From Begonia masoniana (lineage: Eukaryota > Streptophyta > Magnoliopsida > Cucurbitales > Begoniaceae): a stretch of DNA of 64,000 bases. A program made the position numbers and the translations under genes. The stretch lies in contig CM039512.1 in NCBI GenBank assembly GCA_022432975.1, positions 3,407,998 through 3,471,997 on the forward strand, in the 5' to 3' direction. Of this stretch, positions 1 to 11,105 are shown one piece after another. Under the pieces are notes generated by a model. The model was not told the DNA's origin. It made no database searches and worked only from the letters and a program-made list of their open reading frames with translations. Every line of letters starts with the position of its first letter. Positions within the stretch are counted from its first letter, which is position 1.

Positions 1-669
1 AGGAGAATCATTGACGAAACATTATTATTGTAGAATTTTGCAGTATATTTGTCTTTAATTTTTAAAATACTTGCTGACATATCAAACGATGATAAGTATA
101 ATTAACGGTAATTAATACAATTATTTAATATTGATAGCGAGAAAAAAAGTAATTTTTGTATGTATTTTTAAAAAAAATTAACTCAAACTTTAATTTTTAT
201 TAATCATAGAATTATTTATAGATATAGTCCCTTCCTTGACTAGATCAAAGCCGAGTAGCGTGGGCCGTGGGGCTAGAAATACAAGTGAGTTGGACGATTG
301 GCCGACCTGCCGCAGAGACATGGTTCGGCAAAGTCTCCAATAAATTCCTTTATCGAAAAAGGCACGTTTACTCAGGCAACTGCATTTAATTCTCATCCAC
401 AATACAATTAATAAAAATTATTTTATATTAAACAACCGAAAAAAAAAACAAACTATATTCTAAAATCAAACACTTCCTCGGAAAAATGTTGACCGACAGA
501 ATTGCAGAAAGATGCAACTCAAGAAATCCAGCAATTTAAAGTCAACAATGGACAGGCAATGCAACTATGTTCTTCACTTACTAATCGAGCAAAGACGAAG
601 CCGGAGAGGCTCGGGAGAGCGGTGTTACTTGAACAAACTCGTCCCTTGGTGTGTGCAGGCGGATTGAGC
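1..669. other. 3' flank of the LpxD gene, no gene seen
   Basis: AT-rich sequence with short homopolymer runs. It lies downstream of the LpxD stop codon on the minus strand, so it should contain that gene's 3' UTR and polyadenylation region. The only open frames are short (about 70 codons or fewer) and resemble no family I recognise. Confidence 0.5.
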
Positions 670-3600
670 TCATTTTTGAGACCTTGACTTGTAGAATTGT
701 GAATGGTTGGCCATTTGTCTCCGCCATTCTCGAACCGGAATCTGCAGAGATAGTCCGAAGAAAATGGTTTCTAACGAACATGTAAAAGCGCGGATATGAA
801 TACGAGACACGGCACGATACGATCACAACAAGTCTTTTGTCGTAAAAACAAATCTTTTTATAGTGAAATGGGAGAAACACATGAAGCTGTCTTTTTTTCC
901 CTTCTGGTTTTGTATTTGTATTTTATCCTTTTTTTTTCAGTCCTGTTTCTTCTCAAAGTAAACATCACTTTCCATCGAATTAAACGTGCTTCATAGATCA
1001 ACACTCTTCAATCAGGTTAGAAACCAGAAGCTTCAAAAAAACAAAAAAAATCAAATATAATGCTTACAGCTGGGAAGCCGCCATAATCCCCAGATTCTTT
1101 AATGTCCTTCGTGACGCAGCTATTAGCTGCAAGCCTCACCTGCAAATTTCTTCTCATCAGAGACCATCCATCAACCCAAAATTGAATCATATTTTATGTT
1201 GAAAATCGAATGTCGTAAAAAGAAAACGCGGAAACACGGACACTGAGATTTACGTGAAAAACTATTTCGGGAAAAAAATTACGAGAATAAGAGAAATTCA
1301 CTATTACAAATCAAGATACAACTGAATTTTTCGACTCAAACAACAATATACAGAGTAATGTAAAACTTCAATATTAAATATGGGGCCAACCCAACCCAAT
1401 TAAAATTCGGGTCACACCAAACTATAATATTTTACGAATCTCTCAAGGTTAGGTGAACTAAGTAGGAGATCAATAATATAAATGTTCACGATTATGCTTG
1501 CATATTTTATCCTATAATATAGGATGGACAGACCTTCGATGCAATTGATACATGATCCCGAACAGCTACTCTTCCTCCAAATGTCACATAGTCTCCTATC
1601 CTGAAAGAGTGTAAGCCACTGTCACTTAAGATAAATTTGAAGCCCTTTTATCTGAAATTCGGGTCAAATCAGCGGTAAACTGAATAGAAAAACACCAAAA
1701 CAAAAAAGAGAAAAACAGAAATAGCATACGTCACTGATCCTGCGATCCCCACTTGTCCGCAAAGCATGCAGTTCTCCCCAATTACCACATTATGACCGAT
1801 CTAAAATCCAGGCCGTTAGAAAAATCAAAACTTTGGCGATGAATCTGAATCAATTGTGCGAGAAAAAAAGGGGGAAAAACCTGCACTAAATTATCTATTT
1901 TCGAATGGTCGCCAATTACTGTATCTCTCCAACTGCTAAAGCAAAAACGTTTCAGTTGTTAGTGCTGTAGCTTGGACTTCTTCAAAGCTTAAAATCACTG
2001 ACCTTCCTCTGTCAATGCATGTATTTGCACCAATCTCAACATAGTTACCGATTCTAGCATTCAACACCTAAGAAAGGGGAAAAATGATAGGCCTGTAAGC
2101 GGCTCCATCTCCAATATTAAGAGAATATTTGGGTTCCATATTTATTTACGAGTTAGCAGAGAACCGAGGTGGAAGGGAAAGAAATCAATTAGGAGCTCGG
2201 AGTCCTGGATTAACGTACTAACTTGAGGTTTCTTCACCATTGCTCCATTTTCATCCACAAAAAAACCAAATCCTACAAGTCAAAACATCCAAAATTCCTT
2301 CAAGACCTACATCCAATTCTACAAAAAGATAAATAAATTGTTTATAACGATGAATTTAGACTTTAGATTCACAAATAAATGACATAGGAAGGAGATTAAG
2401 AAGTCATTTCAAGTCAAATATAACATGGTAAAAACTGTCCGTAAGTGGTGTCAATCTGGACTTCTAAGTTAATGATAACCATGAAAAGAGCATCGAGATG
2501 GTTTTGAAAATTCAGTCTTACCATCTTGACCAATGCAGACTCCACTGTGTATGATACATGAATCGCCAATAGAACAATTACTAAGTGCAACGTTGTACCT
2601 GAAAACAGCAAGCTCCATCACAAATCAAGCACAAAATTGGCCAATCTTAGTAATTCACACTTGCCTTTAAAATTAAAAGAATGTAGAATGGAGATGATTA
2701 AATTCCAGAGATGTGACTATCATAGACAAATAAGAATGCACAGCAAATCGTCCAATCTTCGAAATACACAGTTGCAAACAATAACACTTAATTTAAAGGA
2801 AGTAAAAAATAATAATGGAGATTATGAAATTCCATAGATGCGATGGTAAAGTTTTTGAAACTATATTTACAATTAAATAGGATAGGCTGTTTCCGGGAGA
2901 GGAAGACAATTTACCCTATTTTTGTTGATTTTCCTATAACAACGCCAGGTCCAATTACAGTTCCTGATCCAACATGAACATTGGCACCAAGAACAGATTT
3001 TGAATGAACAGTAGCCCCCATCTCTATTTGCACTGTTGAATCAATGAAAGCAGACTTGTGGAAATTCCCACCTCCATTGTGCCACGTCTGAAACTCATGA
3101 CCATCTAGTCCAGTATCATTTTTCGTTTCTGTAGGTCAGAAAATTTGACAAGTGAAAAGATTTGATCAATGATGTCTTCAACTGAAACACATTATTCTCA
3201 AATTCGATGCTTGTTATCAAAGACGACACACATTAAAGATGCAAGCACTAAATATACCCAGAAAATAATAATCTATCTATATGCTTGACAGCCAACTAGA
3301 AGAATGCAGAATTGAATTTTCAATAAGCTAATGAAAAATATTCTTTCGATCAAATAAATTGGGTGGTCTATAATCAAACTTTACGAAGGATAGATGCGCA
3401 TTTGACTTCCATGTCAACAAAAAAAAAAAGGACCTTTGAAGTTTGAATGGAACTCTGTTTTCAGAGGCATTTCGCCGAACAAATGTACGGCAGTTACTTC
3501 AAACATACCGGAAGTAAAAAAGCAAGCTGCGAAGCCACTAGCATTGGAGGAAGCAAAAAAACTACAAGGCCGATCAATTCTCGACAGGAACAGCACTAGT

Positions 3601-3695
3601 GAGATTGGTCTACGGGAGTTAACAGGGAAAAATGAGCCGGGTGAGAGAAAAGAAGCAGCAGAAGAAACCGCCAATCTTCTAAGACTTGATTTCAT
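670..3695 (-). CDS. LPXD: UDP-3-O-acylglucosamine N-acyltransferase, mitochondrial (LpxD), ten exons
   Basis: LpxD transfers a hydroxyacyl chain from acyl carrier protein to the 2-amino group of UDP-3-O-acylglucosamine, a step of lipid A synthesis that plants keep in mitochondria. Hand-placed exons (minus strand): 3509-3695, 2915-3128, 2522-2598, 2223-2272, 2003-2067, 1881-1932, 1730-1800, 1534-1600, 1068-1139, 670-741. All introns are GT-AG and all phases close, giving 308 residues, the usual plant LpxD length. The first 62 residues ([10 protein letters not shown]...) are Arg/Ser-rich without acidic residues, as in a mitochondrial presequence. Next come the motif [14 protein letters not shown] and a left-handed beta-helix of hexapeptide repeats. 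His218 in IGHNVVIG aligns with the catalytic His of bacterial LpxD. The C-terminus (EWRRQM...) is basic. The start was chosen because it begins the presequence; an in-frame ATG at 3740 is possible. A MULE lies 295 bp upstream, and an old LTR relic sits in intron 8. Confidence 0.93.
1197..1430. repeat. Diverged LTR relic in LpxD intron 8
   Basis: This stretch follows, with many substitutions, the order of features of the 236-bp LTRs at 37971, 40159 and 42341: a TGTTrrAAATC-like start, 'gatttacgtg' before 'tttcgggaaaaa', and 'aattcgggtcac' near the end. It lies wholly inside intron 8 (1140-1533). I read it as an old solo LTR of a related family. The edges are approximate and no TSD was found. 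Confidence 0.55.
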
Positions 3696-3990
3696 GTCCA
3701 AAGGCAGATTTCTTGCTTGGATCCGATGACCTTGTTTCAAGAAAGAAAGGGAGAGCGAATTCCAGTTATCGTTCTGGGCAGAACAGCTAGACCAGCATCC
3801 ACGCTGCTGGAGACCGGAGGAAATGCACGTACTGCAGCTGCTGATGAATTGTCATTTATACTTCCGACAGGTCGTTTAGCAATAGTTCAGGAAGTTGCAT
3901 GTCGTTTGTTCTAAAAGCAAAGGACATAGTATGGCTTAGGTTTGGTGTAGGTTTTTTTTAATAATATAATTACTTGAGTAAATTAAAAAA
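3696..3990 (-). promoter_or_regulatory. Remaining LpxD upstream region, cut by a MULE
   Basis: These 295 bp lie between the LpxD start codon and the MULE insertion point. Bases 3982-3990 (ATTAAAAAA) are the left target-site duplication. The same sequence continues without interruption in the duplicate at 46140-46480. Everything further upstream in the ancestral promoter has been moved 7.1 kb away. I saw no clear TATA box. Confidence 0.6.
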
Positions 3991-5390
3991 GGGAAAAGTA
4001 CCATTTAGACTCCAACGTATGGGGTCAGTGACCATTTGGTACCTAACGTATGTTTTGTGCCCAATCAGACCCTAACGTATGAAACGTTTGTCATTTCACC
4101 CTACGTTAAACAACCCGTTAAAATTAACACGTGCCACGCACGTGCAATAATTAATGCCCAAATTACCCTTAAGTTAAATTAGTCAAAATTGATTTTTATT
4201 AAAAGGTAAAAAATTGGCCGAAGCCCTAACTCATTTCTCGTCGCCTGTTTCCATTCTCTCCGGCATCGCACCTCGTTCTTCGGCGTCTTCGCTCGTCGCT
4301 CTCATCGCACGTCGCTCGGCTCGCTGTATCGACAGCACAGTCGCTCGGCATCGCCACAGCCAGTCGCTCGGCTCGCATAGCGCACAGCACAGTCGCTCGG
4401 CTCGCATCGCACAGCACAGTCGCTCGGCTCGCATCGCACAGCACAGTCGCTCGGCTCGCATCGCACAGCACAGTCGCTCGGCTCGCATCGCACAGCACAG
4501 TCGCTCGGCTCGCATCGCACAGCACAGTCGCTCGGCTCGCATCGCACAGCACAGTCGCTCGGCTCGCATCGCACAGCACAGTCGCTCGGCTCGCATCGCA
4601 CAGCACAGTCGCTCGGCTCGCATCGCACAGCACAGTCGCTCGGCTCGCATCGCACAGCACAGTCGCTCGGCTCGCATCGCACAGCACAGTCGCTCGGCTC
4701 GCATCGCACAGCACAGTCGCTCGGCTCGCATCGCACAGCACAGTCGCTCGGCTCGCATCGCACAGCACAGTCGCTCGGCTCGCATCGCACAGCACAGTCG
4801 CTCGGCTCGCATCGCACAGCACAGTCGCTCGGCTCGCATCGCACAGCACAGTCGCTCGGCTCGCATCGCACAGCACAGTCGCTCGGCTCGCATCGCACAG
4901 CACAGTCGCTCGGCTCGCATCGCACAGCACAGTCGCTCGGCTCGCATCGCACAGCACAGTCGCTCGGCTCGCATCGCACAGCACAGTCGCTCGGCTCGCA
5001 TCGCACAGCACAGTCGCTCGGCTCGCATCGCACAGCACAGTCGCTCGGCTCGCATCGCACAGCACAGTCGCTCGGCTCGCATCGCACAGCACAGTCGCTC
5101 GGCTCGCATCGCACAGCACAGTCGCTCGGCTCGCATCGCACAGCACAGTCGCTCGGCTCGCATCGCACAGCACAGTCGCTCGGCTCGCATCGCACAGCAC
5201 AGTCGCTCGGCTCGCATCGCACAGCACAGTCGCTCGGCTCGCATCGCACAGCACAGTCGCTCGGCTCGCATCGCACAGCACAGTCGCTCGGCTCGCATCG
5301 CACAGCACAGTCGCTCGGCTCGCATCGCACAGCACAGTCGCTCGGCTCGCATCGCACAGCACAGTCGCTCGGCTCGCATCGTCGCCTGTT
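3991..5390 (+). repeat. Left terminal inverted repeat of the MULE, expanded
   Basis: Bases 3991-4375 are the inverted counterpart of about 10720-11105. The inner part of this arm is inflated to about 1 kb by a 27-bp tandem array that is present in only about three degenerate copies in the right arm. The arm ends at 'cgcctgttcgcaagatgg', right at the first ATG of the GRF-type gene. Confidence 0.85.
4376..5380. repeat. 27-bp tandem array in the MULE left terminal repeat (about 37 copies)
   Basis: Near-identical 27-bp units, each containing 'tcgctcggctcgcatcgca' followed by 'cagcacag'. Because 27 is divisible by three, several frames stay open for 350-400 codons and give nine-residue periodic peptides. 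I treat these as artefacts of the array, not proteins. The units are CpG-rich and almost identical, so the expansion looks recent. Confidence 0.9.
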
Positions 5391-5396
5391 CGCAAG

Positions 5397-6404
5397 ATGG
5401 ATAATGGCAGTTCTTCAACTTCATGTATGTTTTACTTGGTTTTACTTGATTTGAAATTGCAGTTCTTCAACTACAACACGGTGAGTTTGAAGGTGAAAAT
5501 CACCCTGTGTTGGCTTATTGCAGATCGGCAAGTCTTTTTACTTGGCTGGTTGGAGGAAAATTTTCGAGTTTTGCATGTAACAATTTCTTTACTGTTAGTA
5601 ATCTATTCTGTTTGAGAAATAGGAGTAAAAGTTTCCAGTTCAATTGCTCTTGCATATAGAACAGGCTAATTATGACGAAAGAAGTCTGTTGGGTATGTGA
5701 CAGAATGATGGATGTTAGGAGTTTCAATTGCTCTTGCATATAGAACAGGCTAATTACACTTATTTTTCCAAGTATGGTGCTGTTGATTTTTTTATGTTAA
5801 TGTCATGTTATTGTTTTTAGTTCGTTTTTTAATTGCAGAATTGGCTAATCTTTCTCTCTCATTTTCGCTCTCATTTCCAATTAAATGGTCTACATGATAA
5901 CATTAAGTTCCAAAAAAAAAGCACCCTGAAAATCAACGGCACCTTCCCAATTATGAAAAGTACGTTGAATTGATATTTACTTCTTCATATATTAACTCTT
6001 CAATGATAGTTGTTCGTGAAGGAGTATCTACTATTGTTTGTTTTTGTCATGAAAGAGCTGCTATGCGCACATCATGGACACGAGACAATCCAGGACGAAG
6101 GTTTCTTGCATGTCAAAATATGAGGTAAATACAATGAAATATGGTGAATTATCTACTTTACTTTAGTTCGAATGCACTTACATTGTTCATTTTCTCGTAG
6201 CGAGGCACAAGAGGATGTGATTTTTTCACATGGTACGATCCACCAACGAAGGAGAGAGAGAAGAAAGTACTGAATCTATTACAATCACGACTTAAGGAAG
6301 CGGAAGCAAAGAACGAGAAGTTGCGTACAAAGCTATTATTATATAAGTCTTTGTGGATTGTCACAACCATTTTAGTTGCGCTTTTTGTAGGCTACAAAAT
6401 GTAA
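5397..6404 (+). pseudogene. GRF-type zinc-finger protein with C-terminal membrane segment, probably broken
   Basis: GRF zinc fingers are small Cys-rich nucleic-acid-binding modules. The signature is visible: CFCHE, then TSWTRDNPGRRFLAC, then GCDFFTWYDPP, which gives the C-x-C...GR-F--C...C-FF-W pattern. A Lys/Glu-rich helix and a hydrophobic tail (SLWIVTTILVALFVGYKM) follow and end at TAA 6402-6404. A possible model is exon 1 5397-5424 (MDNGSSSTS, donor GTATGT), exon 2 6010-6124 (donor GTAAAT) and exon 3 6201-6404. Exons 1 and 2 join in frame, but exons 2 and 3 do not give the conserved frame. There is therefore either a frameshift or a splice site I missed. The gene begins exactly at the inner edge of the MULE terminal repeat and runs toward the Yip1 fragment. 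Confidence 0.6.
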
Positions 6405-6740
6405 AATGCAAAATGTGAATTGTCAATCTTTTTTTTGAGTAAACAAAAAACGAACATTTTAGTTGCAAAATGTTTATCTCATTTGATTTCTACTATGTAT
6501 GTCATTTGAAATGGTACCACTCTTGATCATCTTAACCCCCTGTATTGAAACTCAGAAATATCTACATGACGTTATATATTTACAAAAAGCAAAACTGTTT
6601 GAGCATAAAACATCAGAAAACTATCCAAAAATCGAGCATAGGACAGATCAAAGTATTGGTGATCAAAACATGCGTGGCTTTTTTTGGCTTCTATTCACTC
6701 TGGATGCCTGAAGACGTTTACTTGCAGAAAATCAACTGAC
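6405..6740. other. MULE spacer between the GRF gene and the Yip1 fragment
   Basis: AT-rich sequence separating two convergent units. Short overlapping open frames on the plus strand (about 6499-6739) have no recognisable domain. Confidence 0.4.
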
Positions 6741-7154
6741 CTACGAAAAGAACCACATCTTGAAGAAGACTACTAAAGGCAGTTGTAAGAGAAACGCAGC
6801 AATCAACACTAGTGCAAGATCAGATCCTTCAACATAAGACCTCAAGTTCAAGGCGACAAAAGAACCACATTTTCTTTCTTTCGTCAACTTTTTTGGGTAA
6901 AAGGAAATTGATATATCCACAGACAAACAGTGAGGAAGATTCTGAAAGGAAGAAAACATAGCTACTTACAGAGACCGGGATAAAAATGAAGAGAAAATAT
7001 CCCCACATGCACCAAAACCGTACAAGACTAGAATTTGTACCCAAGTATTGAATCAAGAAGAAGAATGCCAAGGGCACCAAAATTACATAACCATAAACAG
7101 AGATGGCTGCCACGTTCATATAGCCAACATCAAAACTCCAAGAAATACTTTTAT
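6741..7154 (-). pseudogene. Captured 3' exons of a Yip1-family (YIPF) membrane protein gene
   Basis: Yip1 proteins are multi-pass Golgi/ER membrane proteins that bind Rab GTPases in vesicle traffic. On the minus strand an exon starts at 7154 after a TACAG acceptor and encodes WSFDVGYMNVAAISVYGYV..., LIQYLGTNSSLVRFWCMWGY and FIFIPVS, then reaches a GTAAGT donor near 6963. The final part encodes SFVALNLRSYVEGSDLALVL and ends in KMWFFS plus stop at 6741. These match the conserved last three membrane spans of plant Yip1 proteins. The stretch between about 6865 and 6950 is degenerate and does not give the expected fifth span cleanly. The N-terminal half of the protein is absent. The fragment lies inside the MULE, so it is best read as a transduplicated host gene piece. 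Confidence 0.8.
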
Positions 7155-7448
7155 CTGTACATCAACATTGCAGGTTATCAACAAATATTTACATGAAGCA
7201 ACTAAAGATTATCAACAAATCTAATCCCCTCTAAAGGTGCTATGCAACCTTGAAATCAGTCTCTCTATTCTAACCTTGAAATCAGTCTCTCTATTGTGAT
7301 CAGTGAGTTTTGTGCTATTGAAGCAAAACAGAGGCATAAACAGGGGTTAAAAGAGCAGATTTTTCCAAAATAGAGGCCCCAAAAATATCAAAATATCAAA
7401 AACCCTTTGATTGTCCAAAATTATCCTGCTTCTAAATACATGAAGCAA
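7155..7448. other. MULE spacer upstream of the Yip1 fragment and 3' of the transposase
   Basis: AT-rich and non-coding. It contains a short direct repeat, 'ccttgaaatcagtctctct', at about 7248 and 7273. It probably includes the transposase 3' UTR. Confidence 0.4.
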
Positions 7449-10245
7449 TCATTGTGTAAAACCCATGAACAAATTAGATTTGTTGTGGGAGCTTGTTCCT
7501 GCCGAGGAAGCCTGAAACAATAGGTATATAAATTATAAAAGACATTTATTGAGTATAAAAAAATGTGAAAGTCATAGTAAAAATTACTTACTCGGGTTGC
7601 ACTTGAGACTCTTTTGCATGTTCTTGCATTGTGATTAGGCTCACCACATTTCCCACATGTCATAATCATTTTTTTCCTAGAAACTGATGTCTGGCCCTGG
7701 GAGCTTGATCCTGCCGAGGAAGCCTGAAACGACGAGTATAGAAATTATAAAAGACATTTATTGAGTATAAAAAACATGTTGTCATAGTAATCTTTACTTA
7801 CTCGGGTTGCACTTGACACTCCTTTGCACGTTCGTGAATTATGATCAGGCCTACCACATTTCCCACATGTCATAATCATATTTTTTCTCGAAATTGATGT
7901 CTGGCTTTGTGGTTCATCGATGTCTCTAGTTCTCTTCTTCTTTGGTCTGCCAGGTTGTCGTTTCATTATAGGTGGCAGTATGGTGGGCGTACTTCTAGAA
8001 GGCCACATATCAGTCCCATTAAGTGGTCTAATGAAATGAGAGTACAATCGGATATATGTCTCCCGATGGTAGTATGGGTTAATGTAGTCCTCGATATTCC
8101 TTCTCATGAATGAAATACAAGGAATCGCGTGCACACAAGGTATACCAGTTAGCTCCCACATGTAACAACTGCATCGCCGATTATGTAAGTCGACATCAAA
8201 TTGTTGGAAATGATTAGTAACCTCAAATCTTTCCCCTCCAGCAGGCGTTTGAAACCAGTGTCTTGCAGCGTCCTTTAATTTCTCAACTTTCTTGCGAACT
8301 TCAGGACATAAGAAGTCATTATATTTTTCCATGGTGCTATGCCTCTTCGCAATTCTAGCCATCATAATCCTCCTAATCCTTTCGAGCATCGTCAAGATTG
8401 GCTTATCTCTTGCAGGGAGTATTAAAGAGTTGAATGACTCGCTGAGGTTGTTCAAAGTGAGCTCGCACTTTGATTCTTGACTGAATGCATGTCGGGACCA
8501 GCAATTCAGAGGAATCTCTAGCAATGCCATGTATGCCGCTCTATTCAAAGCAGCCAACTTGTCCATCTCCTTCTTAAAGGCAGCTCCTGTTGTAGCCAAT
8601 GATGCATTCCACATTGCTTCTTTGTAGACTTTTCCCCTAAACTGTTTTTTAAAATTTGCGTACAAGTGGCGTACACAATACCGAACTTCAGCTTCTGGTA
8701 CGACATCTTCTAACGTTGGAACCAGACCCTGCATTGCAAATTGATAAGTAATATAACTATGCATTTGGAAACTAAAGTACGTGAAAAAAGAAGACTTACT
8801 TTTTGCTGGTCTGAAATAAAAGTCAATCCACGTCCATTGAAATTGTTTAGGTCCCTCAGCAATAACCTCAAAAACCACGTCCAAGACTCTTTGGTTTCAC
8901 CCTCTACAACAGCTATGGAAACGGGGAATATTCCACCATCCCCATCAACTCCAACTGCCGTCAAAAGTTGTCCATGACATTGTCCTTTTAAATGGCAACC
9001 GTCCAAACTAATGACGGGTCGACAACAAGTTATGAAGCCAGTCTTACATGCATTCAAACACATATACAGTCGCTTGAAAATTTTATTCTCCTCGCTATCC
9101 GTTGGATCCACACTAACAATGCATGTGCTCCCAGGATTCGACCTACTAATTTCTTCTGCATATGACCACAATTTTTTATATTGCTCCTCTGAACTTCCAT
9201 CCACCATTACTCGAGCTTTTCTCCTCGCCCTATATGCTACGGACTTCGTGATGTTCACGTTGTAGTCTTCTCTTACAGTTTCAATAATAGACGCAATATT
9301 CCACTGTGGGTGACTTCTAAACATACGCAGGTACTCAGATGCTATCCACTTAGATGATGCATGACGACTCTCCATCGTTCGTGTGCATAAGTGCGAGGCT
9401 TTCAGTGTTTTAATCTTGTAGGTTTCTTCAGCCCGCATCTTTGATGCATATAGTCTCCATGGACATCCAGTTTTGCATACTGCTTGGAGTTTGCATTTTG
9501 AACTTTTCTTGAACCTAATATCATATCCATTCTCCATTGCAAACTTTTTAACTGCGTCCTTTATGGCCTGTATCGAATTAAAAGTCTTTCCTAACTGAAG
9601 CTCATTGGGAGTATTGATACTTGATGCTCGAACATTGCTCTGTCGTATATCATCACCAGATTCTGTTATTGAGTTTAATTCATCTTCATCCATACGCTGC
9701 GAAACAGAATCTATGGCAATTTCATTATCACTCGCCACTGAATCAACATTTTTGCCCTCTTCATCCCCATCAGAACTTAACACATCCGCATTCCCACTAC
9801 GTTCATCCCAATCAGCAGCTAACTCATCATCAGCATCATCTAACTCATCAGCACTTACCTCATCTCCATTCCCACTACATTCATCCCCATCAGCATCAAT
9901 TAATTCATTCCCACTATCGCTTAAATAACATATTGTACAATTGTCTTCATCCTCCACATAAATCCTAACGTATCGTTTTTCATCCAATCTACTAACCATC
10001 TTCATCACATCCTGGTCGGTTTTCAAGCGCCTCAATCCCTTCTGCAAACTCAGTTTAGGAATCACATAAGAAAGAGTCTTCCATGCAGTGACTCTAAACT
10101 CCGCTAGCATGTCAATAATCACCAAAATGGACATTCGATCTCCCTCACACTTGGGAACAATTTCCTGTTTTCCACCGCTGTACATTAACCTCTTCTTATG
10201 TATGAATTTTCCTCCAAAATTAAACTCCATACTAAATTCATCCAT
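7449..10245 (-). CDS. MULE transposase (MURA type), four exons, 855 aa
   Basis: Catalyses cut-and-paste movement of the MULE. Hand-placed exons: 8800-10245, 7802-8728, 7592-7723 and 7449-7511, all GT-AG and phase 0. In order: an N-terminal PB1-like region; a low-complexity acidic stretch (about residues 135-215); a MuDR DNA-binding domain (LGKTFNSIQAIKDAVKKFA); and the MULE catalytic domain with candidate triad Asp415 (ISLDGCHLKG), Asp479 (FISDQQK) and Glu579 (NNLSESFN). A SWIM zinc finger follows (Cys668, Cys670, Cys680, His682), then an AT-hook (KRQPGRPKKKR) and a CCHC knuckle (CGKCGRPDHNSRTC). Exon 3 is a tandem copy of the end of exon 2 and adds a second CCHC knuckle (CGKCGEPNHNARTC). No internal stop was seen, so the element may be autonomous. 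Confidence 0.92.
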
Positions 10246-10643
10246 ATCTTTTACCTACATTACAGAAAACATATAACAAGTCAACAAAACCGAATAGAGC
10301 ATGTAATATCAACAAGCAGCAATATCAAGAGAGAGCATTAATCATCGCACGTGCACTCGCCACAATTCACAATTCTGGAATTTGCTTTTGTATGGTTTTA
10401 CTAAATAAACAAGAGTTCACAATTCTGGAAGAATAATAACCATGGCCCGGTAATTTGCTTTTGTATGGTTTAACAAAATCTGATTATTGATCGGCTTATA
10501 ACAAGTCAACAAAACCGAATAGAGCATGTAACATCAACAAGCAGCAATATCAAGAGAGAGCATTAACAGAGAGTTCTTCGAAATCAAAGAAACAAAATAT
10601 TAGAATTCGATCAGAAACAGAAACCTTTAGAAACAGAAGCCGA
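10246..10643 (-). promoter_or_regulatory. Transposase 5' leader with a 68-bp direct repeat
   Basis: Lies between the right terminal repeat and the transposase start. A segment of about 68 bp beginning 'aacaagtcaacaaaaccg' occurs at about 10275-10343 and again at about 10500-10568, with one or two differences. It has no coding potential. Its position suggests leader or promoter sequence. Confidence 0.5.
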
Positions 10644-11105
10644 TCAATAATGAGAAGACGAAAACAGGCGAGCTGTGCGAACAGGCGAGCGGTGCGACTG
10701 TGCTGTGCGATGCGAGCAGAGCGACTGTGCTGTGCGATGCGAGCCGAGCGACTGTGCTGTGCGATACGAGCGAGCCGAGCGACGTGCGATGAGAGCGACG
10801 AGCGAAGACGCCGAAGAGCGAGGTGCGATGCCGGAGAGAATGGAAACAGGCGACGAGAAATGAGTTAGGGCTTCGGCCAATTTTTTACCTTTTAATAAAA
10901 ATCAATTTTGACTAATTTAACTTAAGGGTAGTTTGGGCATTAATTATTGCACGTGCGTGGCACGTGTTAATTTTAACGGGTTTTTTAACGGTAGGGTTGA
11001 AATGACAAACGTTTCATACGTTAGGGTCTGATTGGGCACAAAACATACGTTAGGTACCAAATGGTCACTGACCCCATACGTTGGAGTCTAAATGGTACTT
11101 TTCCC
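10644..11105 (-). repeat. Right terminal inverted repeat of the MULE
   Basis: Inverted copy of the left arm, about 460 bp. It holds only about three degenerate 27-bp units (10695-10775) against about 37 in the left arm. Its outermost bases are the complement of GGGAAAAGTACC. Confidence 0.9.

Larger units (their letters stand above)
3991..11105 (-). mobile_element. Autonomous Mutator-like transposon (MULE), 7,115 bp
   Basis: The element is flanked by a perfect 9-bp TSD, ATTAAAAAA, at 3982-3990 and 11106-11114; nine bp is the Mutator signature. The termini are inverted repeats (GGGAAAAGTACCATTTAGAC at the left, its complement at the right) that run for several hundred bases. Inside are a complete MURA-type transposase on the minus strand, a GRF zinc-finger gene remnant on the plus strand and captured Yip1 exons on the minus strand. 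The uninterrupted target survives near 46467-46480. The two genes read inward from the terminal repeats, as in other MULEs whose terminal repeats act as promoters. Confidence 0.95.

Noticed and set aside
3436..3914. Plus-strand open frames over LpxD exon 1 and its upstream region
   Set aside because: They overlap the presequence exon on the other strand and show no domain. The duplicate at 45886-46358 breaks the first of them with a stop.
4214..5424. Reading frames of 350-400 codons with nine-residue periods on both strands
   Set aside because: They exist in several frames at once because the 27-bp unit is divisible by three and has no stop codon. They lie in a transposon terminal repeat whose other arm lacks the array.
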